Assembly (NCBI GenBank): GCA_018266795.1
Contig: JAFDZV010000013.1
Coordinates: forward strand, 62,001 to 126,000
Length of the DNA stretch: 64,000 nucleotides
Direction of reading: 5' to 3'
From: Bacteroidota bacterium
GTDB lineage: Bacteria; Bacteroidota; Ignavibacteria; OLB7
Both the position numbers and the translations under genes were made by a program. The notes below the pieces were generated by a model. The model saw only the letters and a list, made by a program, of their open reading frames with translations. It did not search any database and was not told the DNA's origin. Of the stretch, positions 45,856-55,245 are shown one piece after another. The stretch's first letter is position 1, and the number at the start of each line of letters is the position of its first letter.

Positions 45856-46518
45856 CTATCGGCGCACCAGCAGCCAGCTCGTCTCGGTCATGCGCGTTAC
45901 GCCACGCTGCTGAAATCTCGGCTCATCCTGCAGCACATCCTGAACGCCAAGGCGCTCCACGGAGAAGCCGGGCTCGTAGAGCCGGTGCACCTCTTCATCG
46001 CTCACCGAAAAAGGGGGCCCCTCCATTTCGTCCGGCGGATATTCGATGGCGATCAACAGCATTCGGGTTCCGCTCTGAAGCAGGTGTTCGAGGTGTTTCA
46101 CATAGCGTGCCCGGATCTGTTCCGGCAGCGCGATCAACGCAGCCCGATCGTACACGGCCCCAACGCCGGCAAGGTGCTCCCGGCGCAGCCGGAAGAAATC
46201 ACCCTGACGAATCTCGATCCCATCGCCGCGATAGAGTTGAAATGCTCCGTCGGCCTGGCTGGTCACCGGAAGATCGTTCTCCTCGAAGAAGGCGGCAGCT
46301 GCAACTGCGCTCAATTCCACTCCAACAACATGGTGCCCATGTTCGCACAGCCAGATCATGTCCAGCGTCTTACCGCAGAGCGGAACGAATACCGTTGTCC
46401 CGCCGGTTGCGGGAAGGAACTCCGCGCCGTACCGGTCCAGCACAGCATTGAACGACTTCTTGTGGAAGCCACCGATATCTCCCTTCTCCCATCTGCGATG
46501 CCAGAAGTCCGGGTTCAT
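45856..46518 (-). CDS. tpm: Thiopurine S-methyltransferase
   Basis: A 220-residue SAM-dependent methyltransferase of the TPMT family. The opening MNPDFWHRRWEKGDIGGFH is the diagnostic start of bacterial TPMT. Motif I is VFVPLCGKTLDMIWLCEHGHHVVGVELS, and later motifs are GDFFRLRREHLAGVGAVYDRAALIALP and LLIAIEYPPDEMEGPPFSV. Length matches the bacterial enzymes (about 218). These enzymes methylate thiols and, in some bacteria, selenium or tellurium compounds; which is the substrate here is unknown. It lies downstream of the OmpA-type gene, separated by an imperfect hairpin. Confidence 0.93.
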   Translation of the reverse strand: MNPDFWHRRWEKGDIGGFHKKSFNAVLDRYGAEFLPATGGTTVFVPLCGKTLDMIWLCEHGHHVVGVELSAVAAAAFFEENDLPVTSQADGAFQLYRGDGIEIRQGDFFRLRREHLAGVGAVYDRAALIALPEQIRARYVKHLEHLLQSGTRMLLIAIEYPPDEMEGPPFSVSDEEVHRLYEPGFSVERLGVQDVLQDEPRFQQRGVTRMTETSWLLVRR

Positions 46519-46538
46519 GGTAAGAGGTTTTATGGGAA

Positions 46539-46566
46539 GAAGGTCCGTTCATTGGAACGAACCTTC
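46539..46566 (-). terminator. Imperfect hairpin between the OmpA-type gene and tpm
   Basis: AAGGTCCGTTC at 46540-46550 pairs with GAACGAACCTT at 46555-46565, with one C/A mismatch and loop ATTG; a further pair may extend it. It is on the 3' side of the minus-strand OmpA-type gene. The U run is weak. Confidence 0.5.
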
Positions 46567-46600
46567 GTTGCTGCGCCCGGATCCGTACGGTCCGTGCGCG

Positions 46601-49441
46601 TTATCGAACAAGCTTGAACTCCACGCGTCTGTTGCGCGCGCGGCCGTCCTCCGTATCGTTGGAGGCGATCGGCATGGACTCGCCGTAGCCCCTGGAGCGC
46701 AGGCGGCCGGAGTCGATTCCCTTTCCGATCAGGTAGTTCACAACGGAGCGCGCGCGATTCTCCGAGAGCATCTGATTGTCGCGATCGCTTCCCACCGCAT
46801 CGGTATGCGCGCCGATCTCCACGTTGATTGTGGGATACTCGTTCAGGAGCGCGACCAGGCGATTCAACTCCAGGTAGCTCTGCGGCTTCAGGTCGGACTT
46901 CGCGAAGTCGAAGAAGATGTTCTTGATCTTGAACGTAGCACCGTTCTCGATCGCCACCTCGATCGACGTCACACCGAGATCCTGCGAGAGATGTTCGCCA
47001 CGCTGGGTGGTTCTGGCGTCAACGTCGGCGGGCGTTGGAATGTAGTTGGGATTGATCGCCGTCACGCGATAACTGCGCCCCTCGGGAAGCTCCGTCTCGT
47101 AGCGCCCGTCGTCGCCGCTGCGAATCGTCGCCACATGCTCGCCGGTCTCGGCGTCCTCCACACGAACCTCGGCATTGACGGGGCCCCCCTTCTCATCGGT
47201 CACACGCCCGGCAAGCACAGTGGGAGGGAGCTTCAACGTGAAGTCATGGACAACCGTGTCCCCCTTGCGCACTCCAATGAGATCGATGGAATCCTTCAAC
47301 GGAATATATCGTCCGCCGCTGAGGCTGGCATCGTATCGGCGCCCTTCGGTGATCTCGGTCTGATACTCACCTGTGGTTGCGTTCGGCGTTACAGTCATCT
47401 GCGATCCGTCCGCCGCGGCGTGCAGCTGAATCGGAATCGCCGCCGCACGCCCAAGTTCGTCGCGCACGCGCCCGCGCAGCACCGTTACCTCCTCCTGCTT
47501 CATTCTGGACTCGTACTTGATTTCGTACGCCGTCGTCACGTCCGTGCCGATATCATCCAGAATCGAATTGAAGGGGGAGGTAATGTTGTACTCGCGCCCA
47601 AGCGAGAGGCGCGTCATCACGGCGCCGTTGTTGGCGCATGGATTGCCGATCGTGTACAGCCGTGCTCCGGTATTCCAGAGCATGTCCACCATGTCCGGCT
47701 CCGTGAGCTGTGCATTGTCCTGAATCTGCCAGTCGTCCGTGATCAGCACGAACAGCCGCTGCGCGCCGGGACGGAAATTCATCTCCGTGGCGGCCTTGAT
47801 CGCGAGCGTCGTGATCTCGTCCGTGCCGATGGCATCGGCCTTCGCCGCGAACTTCTTGAAGGTCGCCACATCGCTGGTGGGATGCAGCGTATCGTAGATC
47901 ATCGCACCGTACAACACGCCGCCGATGCGGTAATCCGCGCCGCGCGCATCGAGCGTGTTCGCGAAGCTCTCCACGTTGGCACGCACTGCGCGTATCTCGT
48001 CGTGCATGCTGCCGGAACAGTCCACGATCATCACGATATCGACCGGCACGTTGAAGCTGGAATCGAGCGGCCGCACCGATTTGATGGAGAGCTTGCTGTC
48101 GCGGAAGGCGAAGTCGTCGATCCCGAGGCCGTGTACATTGCCGCCGTTCGCATCGGTTACCTGCACGATCACCGACACCTCGGGGAATTTGGACTGGTCC
48201 ACACTCTGCACGCCGATGGAATATCCCTGGCGGGTGACAAGCTGAAGCGAATCGCCCCGCATCAGCTCGCGGCTTCTCACGTTCTGCGTGTAGTATCTGC
48301 TGCGGATCGCCTTGTAGAGATCCTTTGAATCGGGAGCCATCGCGGCCAAGCGCTCCGTGAGCGGAGCGTAGGTCTTCCACGCATGCGTGAGCGTGGTAAC
48401 CAGTCCCTGCGGCGTGTCCAACGCTGCGCTCGGATGATCGCACGGACGAACGATGGCATCCTGCGAGGCGGACGCATCGTTGGTAGTGTACTTGTAGAAG
48501 AGGCCCGCCGGCGTATACGCCCGGTCCGGCGCCCATCCGCGCGGGTTGCGGAAGGCGATGGCGGGGTCCCCACCATCATCGGCCGTGACCGGCGGCGTAA
48601 CGCGGCTGCTGTAGCGAATGATCGTGGCGCCGCCGCGCGTGCCCGCGCCGTTGCCGGTTTCCACGAACGTGCCCGCACCGAGAATCGGGGAGTCGGAGCC
48701 GGTGGCAATGCCGGCCTCGAGCCCGAGGCGCCAGACCTTGTGCCCGAAATCGTACTGCCCGCTCAGGCTCACCTGATTGTCCGCCAGACCGAGACTGATC
48801 CCCAGTGCGGGACGAAATGCGGATGTGCCATCCACGGTATCCAGCGGATCGTAGTTCATGCTGCCGATCGCCGTAAGCCAGTCCGTAACGCCGTAGGCTC
48901 CAAGCAGGCGCATTCGCGTGCCGGTGCCGTTGTTGCTGGTGATGTTCTCGATCACCGCCGACGCAAGCGAAGCCGTGCTCGGACGCATGGTTGCGGAGAT
49001 GTTGTATTCACCGCTGTTGAAGAAGCCTCCGCCATCGCGCCACTTCACGCTGGCTCCAAGCCAGAAATGATCCTCGCTCCAGGGGAAACCGAAGCCTGCG
49101 TAGTAGTAGATGGGAACGGCGTTGACCGCGGTGAGCGCGCTATCTACCAGCCATGGGAAGGTGATGCCGAGCCCGATGGGCCCGAGCTTCGCGAAGCCGG
49201 CAGTCGGGTTGTTCTGATAGACGAAGCTGCCGGTGAACGGAAGCCCCAGCAGGAAATCGTAGGCTCCGGGCCGAACGCCGAGGAGCGACGGGTTCCATCC
49301 GGTGGAGGATGCGTCGTTCGCAAGCGCAATGTGCCGGTTCGTGAGGCTGTACGGCGAAAAGAGCGGCTGGGCGTTGAGCGCGGCGGTGCCAAATAGTACG
49401 AGCATGACTCCGAGCAACGGAATCGAACGAAGCGGCAGCAT
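46601..49441 (-). CDS. OmpA-family protein with barrel, VWA and carboxypeptidase-regulatory domains
   Basis: A 946-residue envelope protein. A signal peptide (LLGVMLVLFGTAALNAQ) precedes a PorV-like or similar barrel segment (residues about 25-270, starting PLFSPYSLTNRHIALANDAS). A von Willebrand A domain at about 455-640 contains the metal site IVDCSGSMHDE and later TDEITTLAIKAA. Two carboxypeptidase-regulatory-like domains follow (VLRGRVRDELGRAAAIPIQL and VLAGRVTDEKGGPVNAEVRV). The last about 110 residues are an OmpA peptidoglycan-binding domain (IFFDFAKSDLKPQSYLELNR, GAHTDAVGSDRDNQMLSENRA). This order is common in Bacteroidota OmpA-like proteins. The ATG at 49441 is chosen for the signal peptide. 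Confidence 0.88.
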   Translation of the reverse strand: MLPLRSIPLLGVMLVLFGTAALNAQPLFSPYSLTNRHIALANDASSTGWNPSLLGVRPGAYDFLLGLPFTGSFVYQNNPTAGFAKLGPIGLGITFPWLVDSALTAVNAVPIYYYAGFGFPWSEDHFWLGASVKWRDGGGFFNSGEYNISATMRPSTASLASAVIENITSNNGTGTRMRLLGAYGVTDWLTAIGSMNYDPLDTVDGTSAFRPALGISLGLADNQVSLSGQYDFGHKVWRLGLEAGIATGSDSPILGAGTFVETGNGAGTRGGATIIRYSSRVTPPVTADDGGDPAIAFRNPRGWAPDRAYTPAGLFYKYTTNDASASQDAIVRPCDHPSAALDTPQGLVTTLTHAWKTYAPLTERLAAMAPDSKDLYKAIRSRYYTQNVRSRELMRGDSLQLVTRQGYSIGVQSVDQSKFPEVSVIVQVTDANGGNVHGLGIDDFAFRDSKLSIKSVRPLDSSFNVPVDIVMIVDCSGSMHDEIRAVRANVESFANTLDARGADYRIGGVLYGAMIYDTLHPTSDVATFKKFAAKADAIGTDEITTLAIKAATEMNFRPGAQRLFVLITDDWQIQDNAQLTEPDMVDMLWNTGARLYTIGNPCANNGAVMTRLSLGREYNITSPFNSILDDIGTDVTTAYEIKYESRMKQEEVTVLRGRVRDELGRAAAIPIQLHAAADGSQMTVTPNATTGEYQTEITEGRRYDASLSGGRYIPLKDSIDLIGVRKGDTVVHDFTLKLPPTVLAGRVTDEKGGPVNAEVRVEDAETGEHVATIRSGDDGRYETELPEGRSYRVTAINPNYIPTPADVDARTTQRGEHLSQDLGVTSIEVAIENGATFKIKNIFFDFAKSDLKPQSYLELNRLVALLNEYPTINVEIGAHTDAVGSDRDNQMLSENRARSVVNYLIGKGIDSGRLRSRGYGESMPIASNDTEDGRARNRRVEFKLVR

Positions 49442-49641
49442 AGGCTTATCTGCTTGAAGTTCCCTGGAGCTTCCAACCGTGAGCAACGCCCGCGGGCACA
49501 ACCGAGCGCCTCCGGAATCCGAAATGGATTGTTGATGCCATCAGCGCCCGGGTGGCATGCTCACAACCACCGGCACACTCCGCAGCCGCGACGCCGGGCA
49601 TCACGCCGGTTGGGGAGACACCGGATGAACCGGACCGCGCG

Positions 49642-50142
49642 CTACTGGCGGGCCACTTTCACCGAAAACGTTCCCCCCGTCACGGAGACCTTCTTCGTTG
49701 TGTCGCTCCGCTCCGTGAGCAGCGCATGGAATGTGCCGTCAACGATGGAGCCGTTGCTGTTGGTCACCGTCACAGAGCAGTCGGAGCCGATCGCGCAGTC
49801 GTACGTGAGGGGCGTGGAGCCGGACGACTCGATGTAGACGATCGAGATGTCGCCGCCTGTCAGCGTATGTGGAAACGGTCCCTGATCGATATCGTAATCG
49901 AGACGCATCGTCAGCGTGGCCTTGCCACTGGTGCCGGCGAAGCGTGTCTCTTTCGACGCAATCATATAGGTGTTGTAACCGGCGACATCCGTCAGGTCGA
50001 ACGATATCACGGTGCCGTTCAGTGTTGCCTCCAGGACGGTACCGGAACCGATGCTGGTTCCCAGAGTGGAGTCTGCACAGGAACCCAGCAGTGTCACCAG
50101 AGCAAGAGCGGGGAGAAGCAGCACGCTGCGAAGTTTGCGCAT
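49642..50142 (-). CDS. Lipoprotein of unknown function
   Basis: A 166-residue lipoprotein, signal sequence MRKLRSVLLLPALALVTLL, lipobox GSC (Cys22). The mature part is beta-rich and Thr/Ser-heavy: GTVLEATLNGTVISFDLTDVAGYNTY, ATLTMRLDYDIDQGPFPHTL and GTFSVKVARQ. This is the shape of DUF-type lipoproteins with an immunoglobulin- or calycin-like fold. Two cysteines (YDCAIGSDCSV) may pair. The longer frame upstream does not look like protein. Function unknown. Confidence 0.7.
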   Translation of the reverse strand: MRKLRSVLLLPALALVTLLGSCADSTLGTSIGSGTVLEATLNGTVISFDLTDVAGYNTYMIASKETRFAGTSGKATLTMRLDYDIDQGPFPHTLTGGDISIVYIESSGSTPLTYDCAIGSDCSVTVTNSNGSIVDGTFHALLTERSDTTKKVSVTGGTFSVKVARQ

Positions 50143-50391
50143 GAGCAAGGAGACATGTTTCGCGAACTCGAACCACCTGCACGCGCGTTGCGCGAGGCCG
50201 GATCGGATGTTGACTGGAACTGTTGTCCCACAAACATACAAACAGGAATCGGGACGCCCGGCGGAATCCTGCTGTTGTCCCTTGACAACGGCAGGCCGGA
50301 TACGCGCGCGCGCGGCCAGGGTCCGGGCCATGGCCGGGTTCAGCGGAAGGATTGGAATGGCAGTGCTGAACGGGTACGTATGGAGGGCATG

Positions 50392-51138
50392 CTAGCGGAC
50401 CTCCTCCCACTGATGCGACATGGAGCGCCGCAGAAAGATAACGGCAAGAGCATTGATGGTCCACGAGAACAGGACCCGGATATAGCCGTAGCGGCGAAAG
50501 CGTCGCGGGGATTCGTACACGTAGAAGGCCTCGCTGTGCCCGATGCGACCGCGCCGGGCAAGACGCGAGTAGAGTTCGAAATCCTCACCGGCAACCATTG
50601 CGTTGTTGTAGCCGCCAACGGCAACGAAGGCATCGCGCCAGATCACCTGGCATTCACCACGCCCCATGCCGACTCTGAGCAGATTCAGGAACCGAACATA
50701 GTTGTTGAAGAAGCCGTGGAAGATGCGATCGCTCGATCTCCGCTCCTGCGGCATCACCTCCACCGGGCAGGCATAGGCCACGGTGCGCATGTCCATTGCG
50801 TCCTGCGTTGCAATCTCCAGCAACGCACGCGCAAACGCCTTCACGTCGCGCGGCACGGTGTCCGCATTGATGAAGACCAGCAGGTCGCCGGTGGCATATT
50901 CGGCGCCGCGATTGCGCCCTTCGGCAATGGTCTGCCGTCGCTGCTCGGTGTGCACGACGACCACATCGGCAAAACGCTCCGCTATCTCCACTGTGCGATC
51001 GTGGCTGCCGCCATCGCTCACGATAACCTCCGCGTTGCAGCGCGCCAGTATCTCCGGCGGAAACGCACGCAGCGTGGACTCGATCAGCTTCTCTTCGTTC
51101 AACGCTGGAACAATGATGCTGATGGTGGGATGAAGCAC
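50392..51138 (-). CDS. Family 2 glycosyltransferase
   Basis: A 248-residue inverting glycosyltransferase of the GT-A fold. The nucleotide-sugar site starts TISIIVPALNEEKLIESTL, followed by AEVIVSDGGSHDRTVEIAE and LLVFINADTVPRD, where the NAD holds the DxD-like acidic centre. The acceptor side has GGYNNAMVAGEDFELYSRLARRGRI. A C-terminal helix (YIRVLFSWTINALAVIFL) may anchor it to the membrane. I take the GTG at 51138 as start, because the family begins about there and AGAGG precedes it; a GTG at 51285 would overlap the upstream gene. Substrate is unknown. It ends an operon with GH57 and a DUF2279-like gene. Confidence 0.85.
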   Translation of the reverse strand: MLHPTISIIVPALNEEKLIESTLRAFPPEILARCNAEVIVSDGGSHDRTVEIAERFADVVVVHTEQRRQTIAEGRNRGAEYATGDLLVFINADTVPRDVKAFARALLEIATQDAMDMRTVAYACPVEVMPQERRSSDRIFHGFFNNYVRFLNLLRVGMGRGECQVIWRDAFVAVGGYNNAMVAGEDFELYSRLARRGRIGHSEAFYVYESPRRFRRYGYIRVLFSWTINALAVIFLRRSMSHQWEEVR

Positions 51139-51239
51139 TCGCCTCTGACGCGTAAACACCCGGCCATGCGCATCCGCAGCGACAAGGCCTTCCGTGCCGG
51201 AGTGTTTCGGTATGACGACGGTTGATGCTGAGGGTTGGC

Positions 51240-52412
51240 TCACAGATGGAACGGATAGAGAAGTTCGAACTTCACCTTGGGCCACAACTGTAGCGCCGGT
51301 GCCGGCCAGTGGAACGCATTCAGCCCCTGCTTCAGCCAGTTGCCGAATGAGCCGAGATCCGGGAGAAGCTCGACAAGATTGTAGTCAAGCGAGAGATGCA
51401 ACACGCGATAGGGTGTATAGCCGCGAAGCTCCACGTCGCGCGCGCCCGCGCCGATCGCCAGCTGCAGCCACTTCGGCCAGAATGGCTGAAGGTTCTCCGG
51501 AAGAAGGTTATGCAGCTTCACCGAGAGCCACATGTCCTGACGGTCGTAATCATCAACGATCAGACGGCTGCGAATCTGGGCAGCCTCCCGCGCCGAGTCG
51601 CGCCCGGTTGGCCCAACGGACCACTTCGGATCGAAGTTCTGCAGAAAGGGAATTTTTCGTTGGGCGTAAAAATATCCCGCTCCGGCCATATTCCCGAGTT
51701 CATCGGTCCAGTCGAATCCGTAATTGCTGTGGAAGCCGTCCTGCACTTCAATGAAGGTCTGGAAGAACAATCCGCCGATCGGCCCCCAGAGCGCAGCGTC
51801 GTCGCGCGAAAGGCCGCAGGAGATGAACGCCTCGTGACTGCAATAGGACGCCATCCATCCTCCGAACGCATGCCCGATCTTGTCGAACTCCTTGGCATAG
51901 GTCCAATCCACCTGGAAGTGAAACGGCCCCTTGGTGCTGTCCGGATACCACGCCTGCTGATACCAGGTAATCGTTGTGGCCAGCGCCAGGAGTGCGCCGC
52001 CGAAGGCGAGGGCCGGCGCCGTGAGGATATGCGTCTCGCGATACGGAGGCTTGCCCGACAACGTGTAGCGCAGATGCCCGGCGTCGGTGTACTCCTCCGG
52101 CGCAAGCCGGGGCGGCTCATCGAGCCTGCTGGAATCCGCGAGAGGAGTGGCGAGGGCCGGCGCCGGTGTCTTCGCGGTGGTATCGATTCGCCGCGCTTCG
52201 CCGGTTACAACCATTCCGGAGAGATGCGCGGATGTATCCACGGCACGAGCAACGGAGGAGTCACGCGGGGTGCCCTCCTCTGCGCCGTTCATCACAACCT
52301 GCGCCGTTGCCGGCACTGCAACAACTGCACCAATAAGAACAACGATGAGACATGCAAGGCGTTGCAAGGTCATGGGCAGAGGAAGGAAGAATGCATGCGT
52401 CGATCTGGTCAT
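51240..52412 (-). CDS. DUF2279-like (YfiM-type) exported protein
   Basis: A 390-residue exported protein. A signal peptide (LACLIVVLIGAVVAVPATAQ) leads to a low-complexity Ala/Thr/Pro/Asp-rich stretch to about residue 130. The folded part includes ALATTITWYQQAWYPDSTK, FDKIGHAFGGWMASYCSHEAF, WGPIGGLFFQTFIEVQDGF and GFDWTDELGNMAGAGYFYAQ, the His/Asp-rich pattern of DUF2279. It starts inside the stop codon of the GH57 gene (ATGA), which fixes the start at 52412. A paralogue lies truncated at the end of the window (63540). Role unknown; an envelope hydrolase has been suggested only by fold for related families. Confidence 0.8.
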   Translation of the reverse strand: MTRSTHAFFLPLPMTLQRLACLIVVLIGAVVAVPATAQVVMNGAEEGTPRDSSVARAVDTSAHLSGMVVTGEARRIDTTAKTPAPALATPLADSSRLDEPPRLAPEEYTDAGHLRYTLSGKPPYRETHILTAPALAFGGALLALATTITWYQQAWYPDSTKGPFHFQVDWTYAKEFDKIGHAFGGWMASYCSHEAFISCGLSRDDAALWGPIGGLFFQTFIEVQDGFHSNYGFDWTDELGNMAGAGYFYAQRKIPFLQNFDPKWSVGPTGRDSAREAAQIRSRLIVDDYDRQDMWLSVKLHNLLPENLQPFWPKWLQLAIGAGARDVELRGYTPYRVLHLSLDYNLVELLPDLGSFGNWLKQGLNAFHWPAPALQLWPKVKFELLYPFHL

Positions 52413-54547
52413 GTGCTCATTACCCGCTGTTTCATTGCCATCCGCCACGCGCCTGCCTCCCCAATATCCCACACAGCGAGCAGAACAGAGCCCTGATAAT
52501 TCCGTTCGAAGCCCTCTTCCGAGAGCGATACCGTTTCGATCGGCGCACGCACAATCGTGGCGGAACTGCCAAGCTCAACGCTAATCTTGGCCTTGAGCCA
52601 TTCGTCGACAAGGGCAAAAGCATCCCCTTCAACGATTCCGGAACTGTTCAGCAGGGCGGCCGCCCCCTCAGGGCGCTCTCCCGAAAACTCATAATAGCGA
52701 TCCGGCTCGGTTCCGGCAGACATGGCATACGCCATCTCGATACCGAAGCGGGCACGGATGGGAAGGCCATCCAGCGCCTGCACGCTGTATTCCACCTCCA
52801 TGTCGGCGGAGCCGTCGTCGAACACGATCCGCTTCTGCACAGCCACCGGCCGGTTGCGAACGGTTCCCTCGCGCCTCAACGTGATGTGCGTGCGCGGCCC
52901 CTCGCGATCTACCGATGCGGCATAGTCGGAGTTGAAGAAGTCGCCGATCTCGGCCAGCGTGCCATTGCGAAGATCTTTCGAGAGAGGTTCGTTCGCGAGG
53001 AAGTGGTCCACGAGAAGTGCATGCGGGTAGCGATCGTACCGCAGCGCGCGTTCAAGACCGGATTCCTTGACACGAACGATATCGTGAATGCTCCGCGCCT
53101 CCTCATGTCCGGCCGTGGCGGCAGCGGTGGCCGCATGCGCCCCCTTGGAGAGCCGCACGTGGTATCCCTCGCGTCTGCGGTTCAGAAGATCGATGAAGTT
53201 ATGGCAGAGGGGTTTGTAATCAAATTCGAAAATGGAGCCTCCCCGGGCCGGAGCCAGGTAGACCGAGACCTCTCTGTTCTCGTAGATGATCTCCTCGTGG
53301 CCGTCCACATTGTAATCCTCCACAGCCACCGTCGCCCCCTCCCTCCCTTCAACCGCGTCCAGCGCGCGCTCCGCGGCAATCATGGAGCGGTACATCGCCA
53401 TACGAATGTTTGCCAGATAAATGCCGCCGAACACGCCGTGCCAGTACGGGCAGTTGCACTGCGACGAAAGAAGATCGGTATATGCGCGCTCGATCTCCGT
53501 CTCGCGCTCCGGGTGCGCCGCGCGCAGGCGGGCAAGGCGATCCGAAACGCGCAGCATCTTCTTCTGCATCGCGTTGATCTCCGGGTACTTCACTCCGAAG
53601 TTCCGCCAGAAGCCTCCGCCGGCGAAGCGGCCGTATCGTTCCTGCAGATGGTACTTCTTCAGCGTCTCCTCGAACGCCTCGTATTCCAGAAACCCATCCG
53701 CCGTCGGGAGCGCCCAGTGAAGCATCTCTGCATAGGAGGCGGTGGGAAGATAGATGCGCCCGGCCGGCCTGGTTGTGGCCACCACCTCACCCGGTGGAAC
53801 GGTTCGCACCCACGATGCGTTCTCTACAAGCAGCTCGCAGAAGCGCTTCAACCATCCATGCTCGTATACGGTGCGATAGGTGTCCGGCCAGACGCCGAAC
53901 TTCTCGCCATCGTCCGCAAACACCACCAGGCGATCCTCGCCCGGGCGGTGAAGCGATTGAAGGTACTCGAACGTTGCCTCCGGCGCCTCGAAGGGGATCG
54001 TGTAGCGAAGGCGCTTGTCAATCGGGAGCACGGCCAGCGGCCGCCCCTGATCCTCCGTCAGGAAGTACCCGGTAAGGTCGCTCTCACGGAGGCCGGCCAG
54101 CTTGAAGTGTGTGTCATCGAGAATCGTATAGCGCATGCCGGCAGCGTGCAGCGTCGAGGGGAGCGACGGCTCCCATACCCGCTCGGCCAGCCACATGCCC
54201 GATGGTGCAACGCCGAAACGCTGCTCGATCCGGCGGCTGAGGCGTGTGATCTGTGCGATGCGATCGCGCTCCGGCAGCATCGAGAGAATCGGCTCGTAGT
54301 ATCCGCCGCCAAGCAGCTCTATGCGGCCGCTGGCCACGTCGGGCACGATCGCCTGGATCAGTTCCGGGTGATGTTCCGAGAACCAGTCCAGTAGAATGCC
54401 GGTATAGTGCTGCGCGAATCGGATCGACGGATAGGAGGAGAGGACCCGTAGCAGCGGGAGGTATGCGCGTTGGTATGCGTCCTCGATCACCCAGCCGAAG
54501 TTCCCCACCGGCTGATGGTTGTGGAAGGCGAGCGCCAGCGTAATCAT
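52409..54547 (-). CDS. GH57 4-alpha-glucanotransferase
   Basis: A 712-residue family 57 enzyme with the DUF1925 and DUF1926 C-terminal beta domains. It opens ITLALAFHNHQPVGNFGWV. The nucleophile is Glu122 in MWLAERVWEP, and the acid/base is in VVFADDGEKFGVWPD (Asp212 or Asp213); both positions match Thermococcus litoralis 4-alpha-glucanotransferase closely. The enzyme transfers maltooligosaccharide units between glucans, or acts as an amylase, so it belongs to glycogen or maltodextrin metabolism. No signal peptide is seen. Its stop overlaps the start of the DUF2279-like gene by four bases. Confidence 0.9.
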   Translation of the reverse strand: MITLALAFHNHQPVGNFGWVIEDAYQRAYLPLLRVLSSYPSIRFAQHYTGILLDWFSEHHPELIQAIVPDVASGRIELLGGGYYEPILSMLPERDRIAQITRLSRRIEQRFGVAPSGMWLAERVWEPSLPSTLHAAGMRYTILDDTHFKLAGLRESDLTGYFLTEDQGRPLAVLPIDKRLRYTIPFEAPEATFEYLQSLHRPGEDRLVVFADDGEKFGVWPDTYRTVYEHGWLKRFCELLVENASWVRTVPPGEVVATTRPAGRIYLPTASYAEMLHWALPTADGFLEYEAFEETLKKYHLQERYGRFAGGGFWRNFGVKYPEINAMQKKMLRVSDRLARLRAAHPERETEIERAYTDLLSSQCNCPYWHGVFGGIYLANIRMAMYRSMIAAERALDAVEGREGATVAVEDYNVDGHEEIIYENREVSVYLAPARGGSIFEFDYKPLCHNFIDLLNRRREGYHVRLSKGAHAATAAATAGHEEARSIHDIVRVKESGLERALRYDRYPHALLVDHFLANEPLSKDLRNGTLAEIGDFFNSDYAASVDREGPRTHITLRREGTVRNRPVAVQKRIVFDDGSADMEVEYSVQALDGLPIRARFGIEMAYAMSAGTEPDRYYEFSGERPEGAAALLNSSGIVEGDAFALVDEWLKAKISVELGSSATIVRAPIETVSLSEEGFERNYQGSVLLAVWDIGEAGAWRMAMKQRVMST

Positions 54548-55245
54548 GAGGTGCCTGTTGGACTGCTTCGATGCCGCGGATCGTTCGATTGCACCGGCCG
54601 CGGAGCACTCTCCGCACGGTGCAGCCCGCGGACGTGTTGGCCAACGCGGCGGATGACGTTGCTCAACAGTTCGAGAGGAGTGGCAAGATAGGGGAGCCGG
54701 AACGATCGTCGCTCCGGCCGCATGTGACGAGTTGCGAAGCCGCGGTGCGCCTCGGTTCCTGCCATTCGATGCTGCAAGGCCTGCGGACTCTGAAGCGCAA
54801 TCCGGTGTTGACAGGAACTGTTACGTACAGATGGAATCGATCTTCGATACTCCCTCCCGTGTTATCGCGGAGTTTACTCCCGCGATCTCCATCTGGAGAA
54901 AGGGGCCTGAGTAAAACTCAGGCCCAACGTGTTGTTGAGCGCATGCCGGATTACTTCCTCGCAAGTACTTAACACTCTATTGCCGATTGCCCTCCGGCAT
55001 TTGCCGTACTTGCCGGACCGGCGCCGGCATCTTACAGACCGACACCTCTCGCCGGACAATGCCGCGCCCAACGGCGCGTCACCAACCTCTCAGCTGCCGG
55101 ACTCCTTCCAAGCCGCACCCGCGGCTCCCTGAGATCCAACGGCTTCCCATGATTCCCGGACAGCGGACGACGCTTCCTGCGCCTGAGGCATCGCAACGCC
55201 GAACGTCCGGAACGTTTACTGAACGTCAAATCGAAATCCTGCTCC
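54548..55245. other. 698-base interval with a cluster of hairpins
   Basis: No supported gene. The interval carries two symmetric hairpins close together: ATCGCGG...CCGCGAT at 54864-54886, and a tight 10-bp stem with AAA loop, GGGCCTGAGT/ACTCAGGCCC, at 54903-54925. It separates the divergent GH57 operon (minus) and ahpD-like gene (plus). Short frames on both strands look like chance. The right part should hold the ahpD-like promoter. Confidence 0.45.
54903..54925. terminator. Tight 10-bp hairpin in the gene-free interval
   Basis: GGGCCTGAGT at 54903-54912 pairs with ACTCAGGCCC at 54916-54925 around a three-base AAA loop. No gene ends nearby on the plus strand, so it may end a small RNA transcribed from about 54700-54850 or be a relic. 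Only the hairpin itself is certain. Confidence 0.4.

Noticed and set aside
46358-48328. A 656-codon plus-strand frame opposite the OmpA-type gene
   Set aside because: Shadow frame of a gene with clear VWA and OmpA domains.
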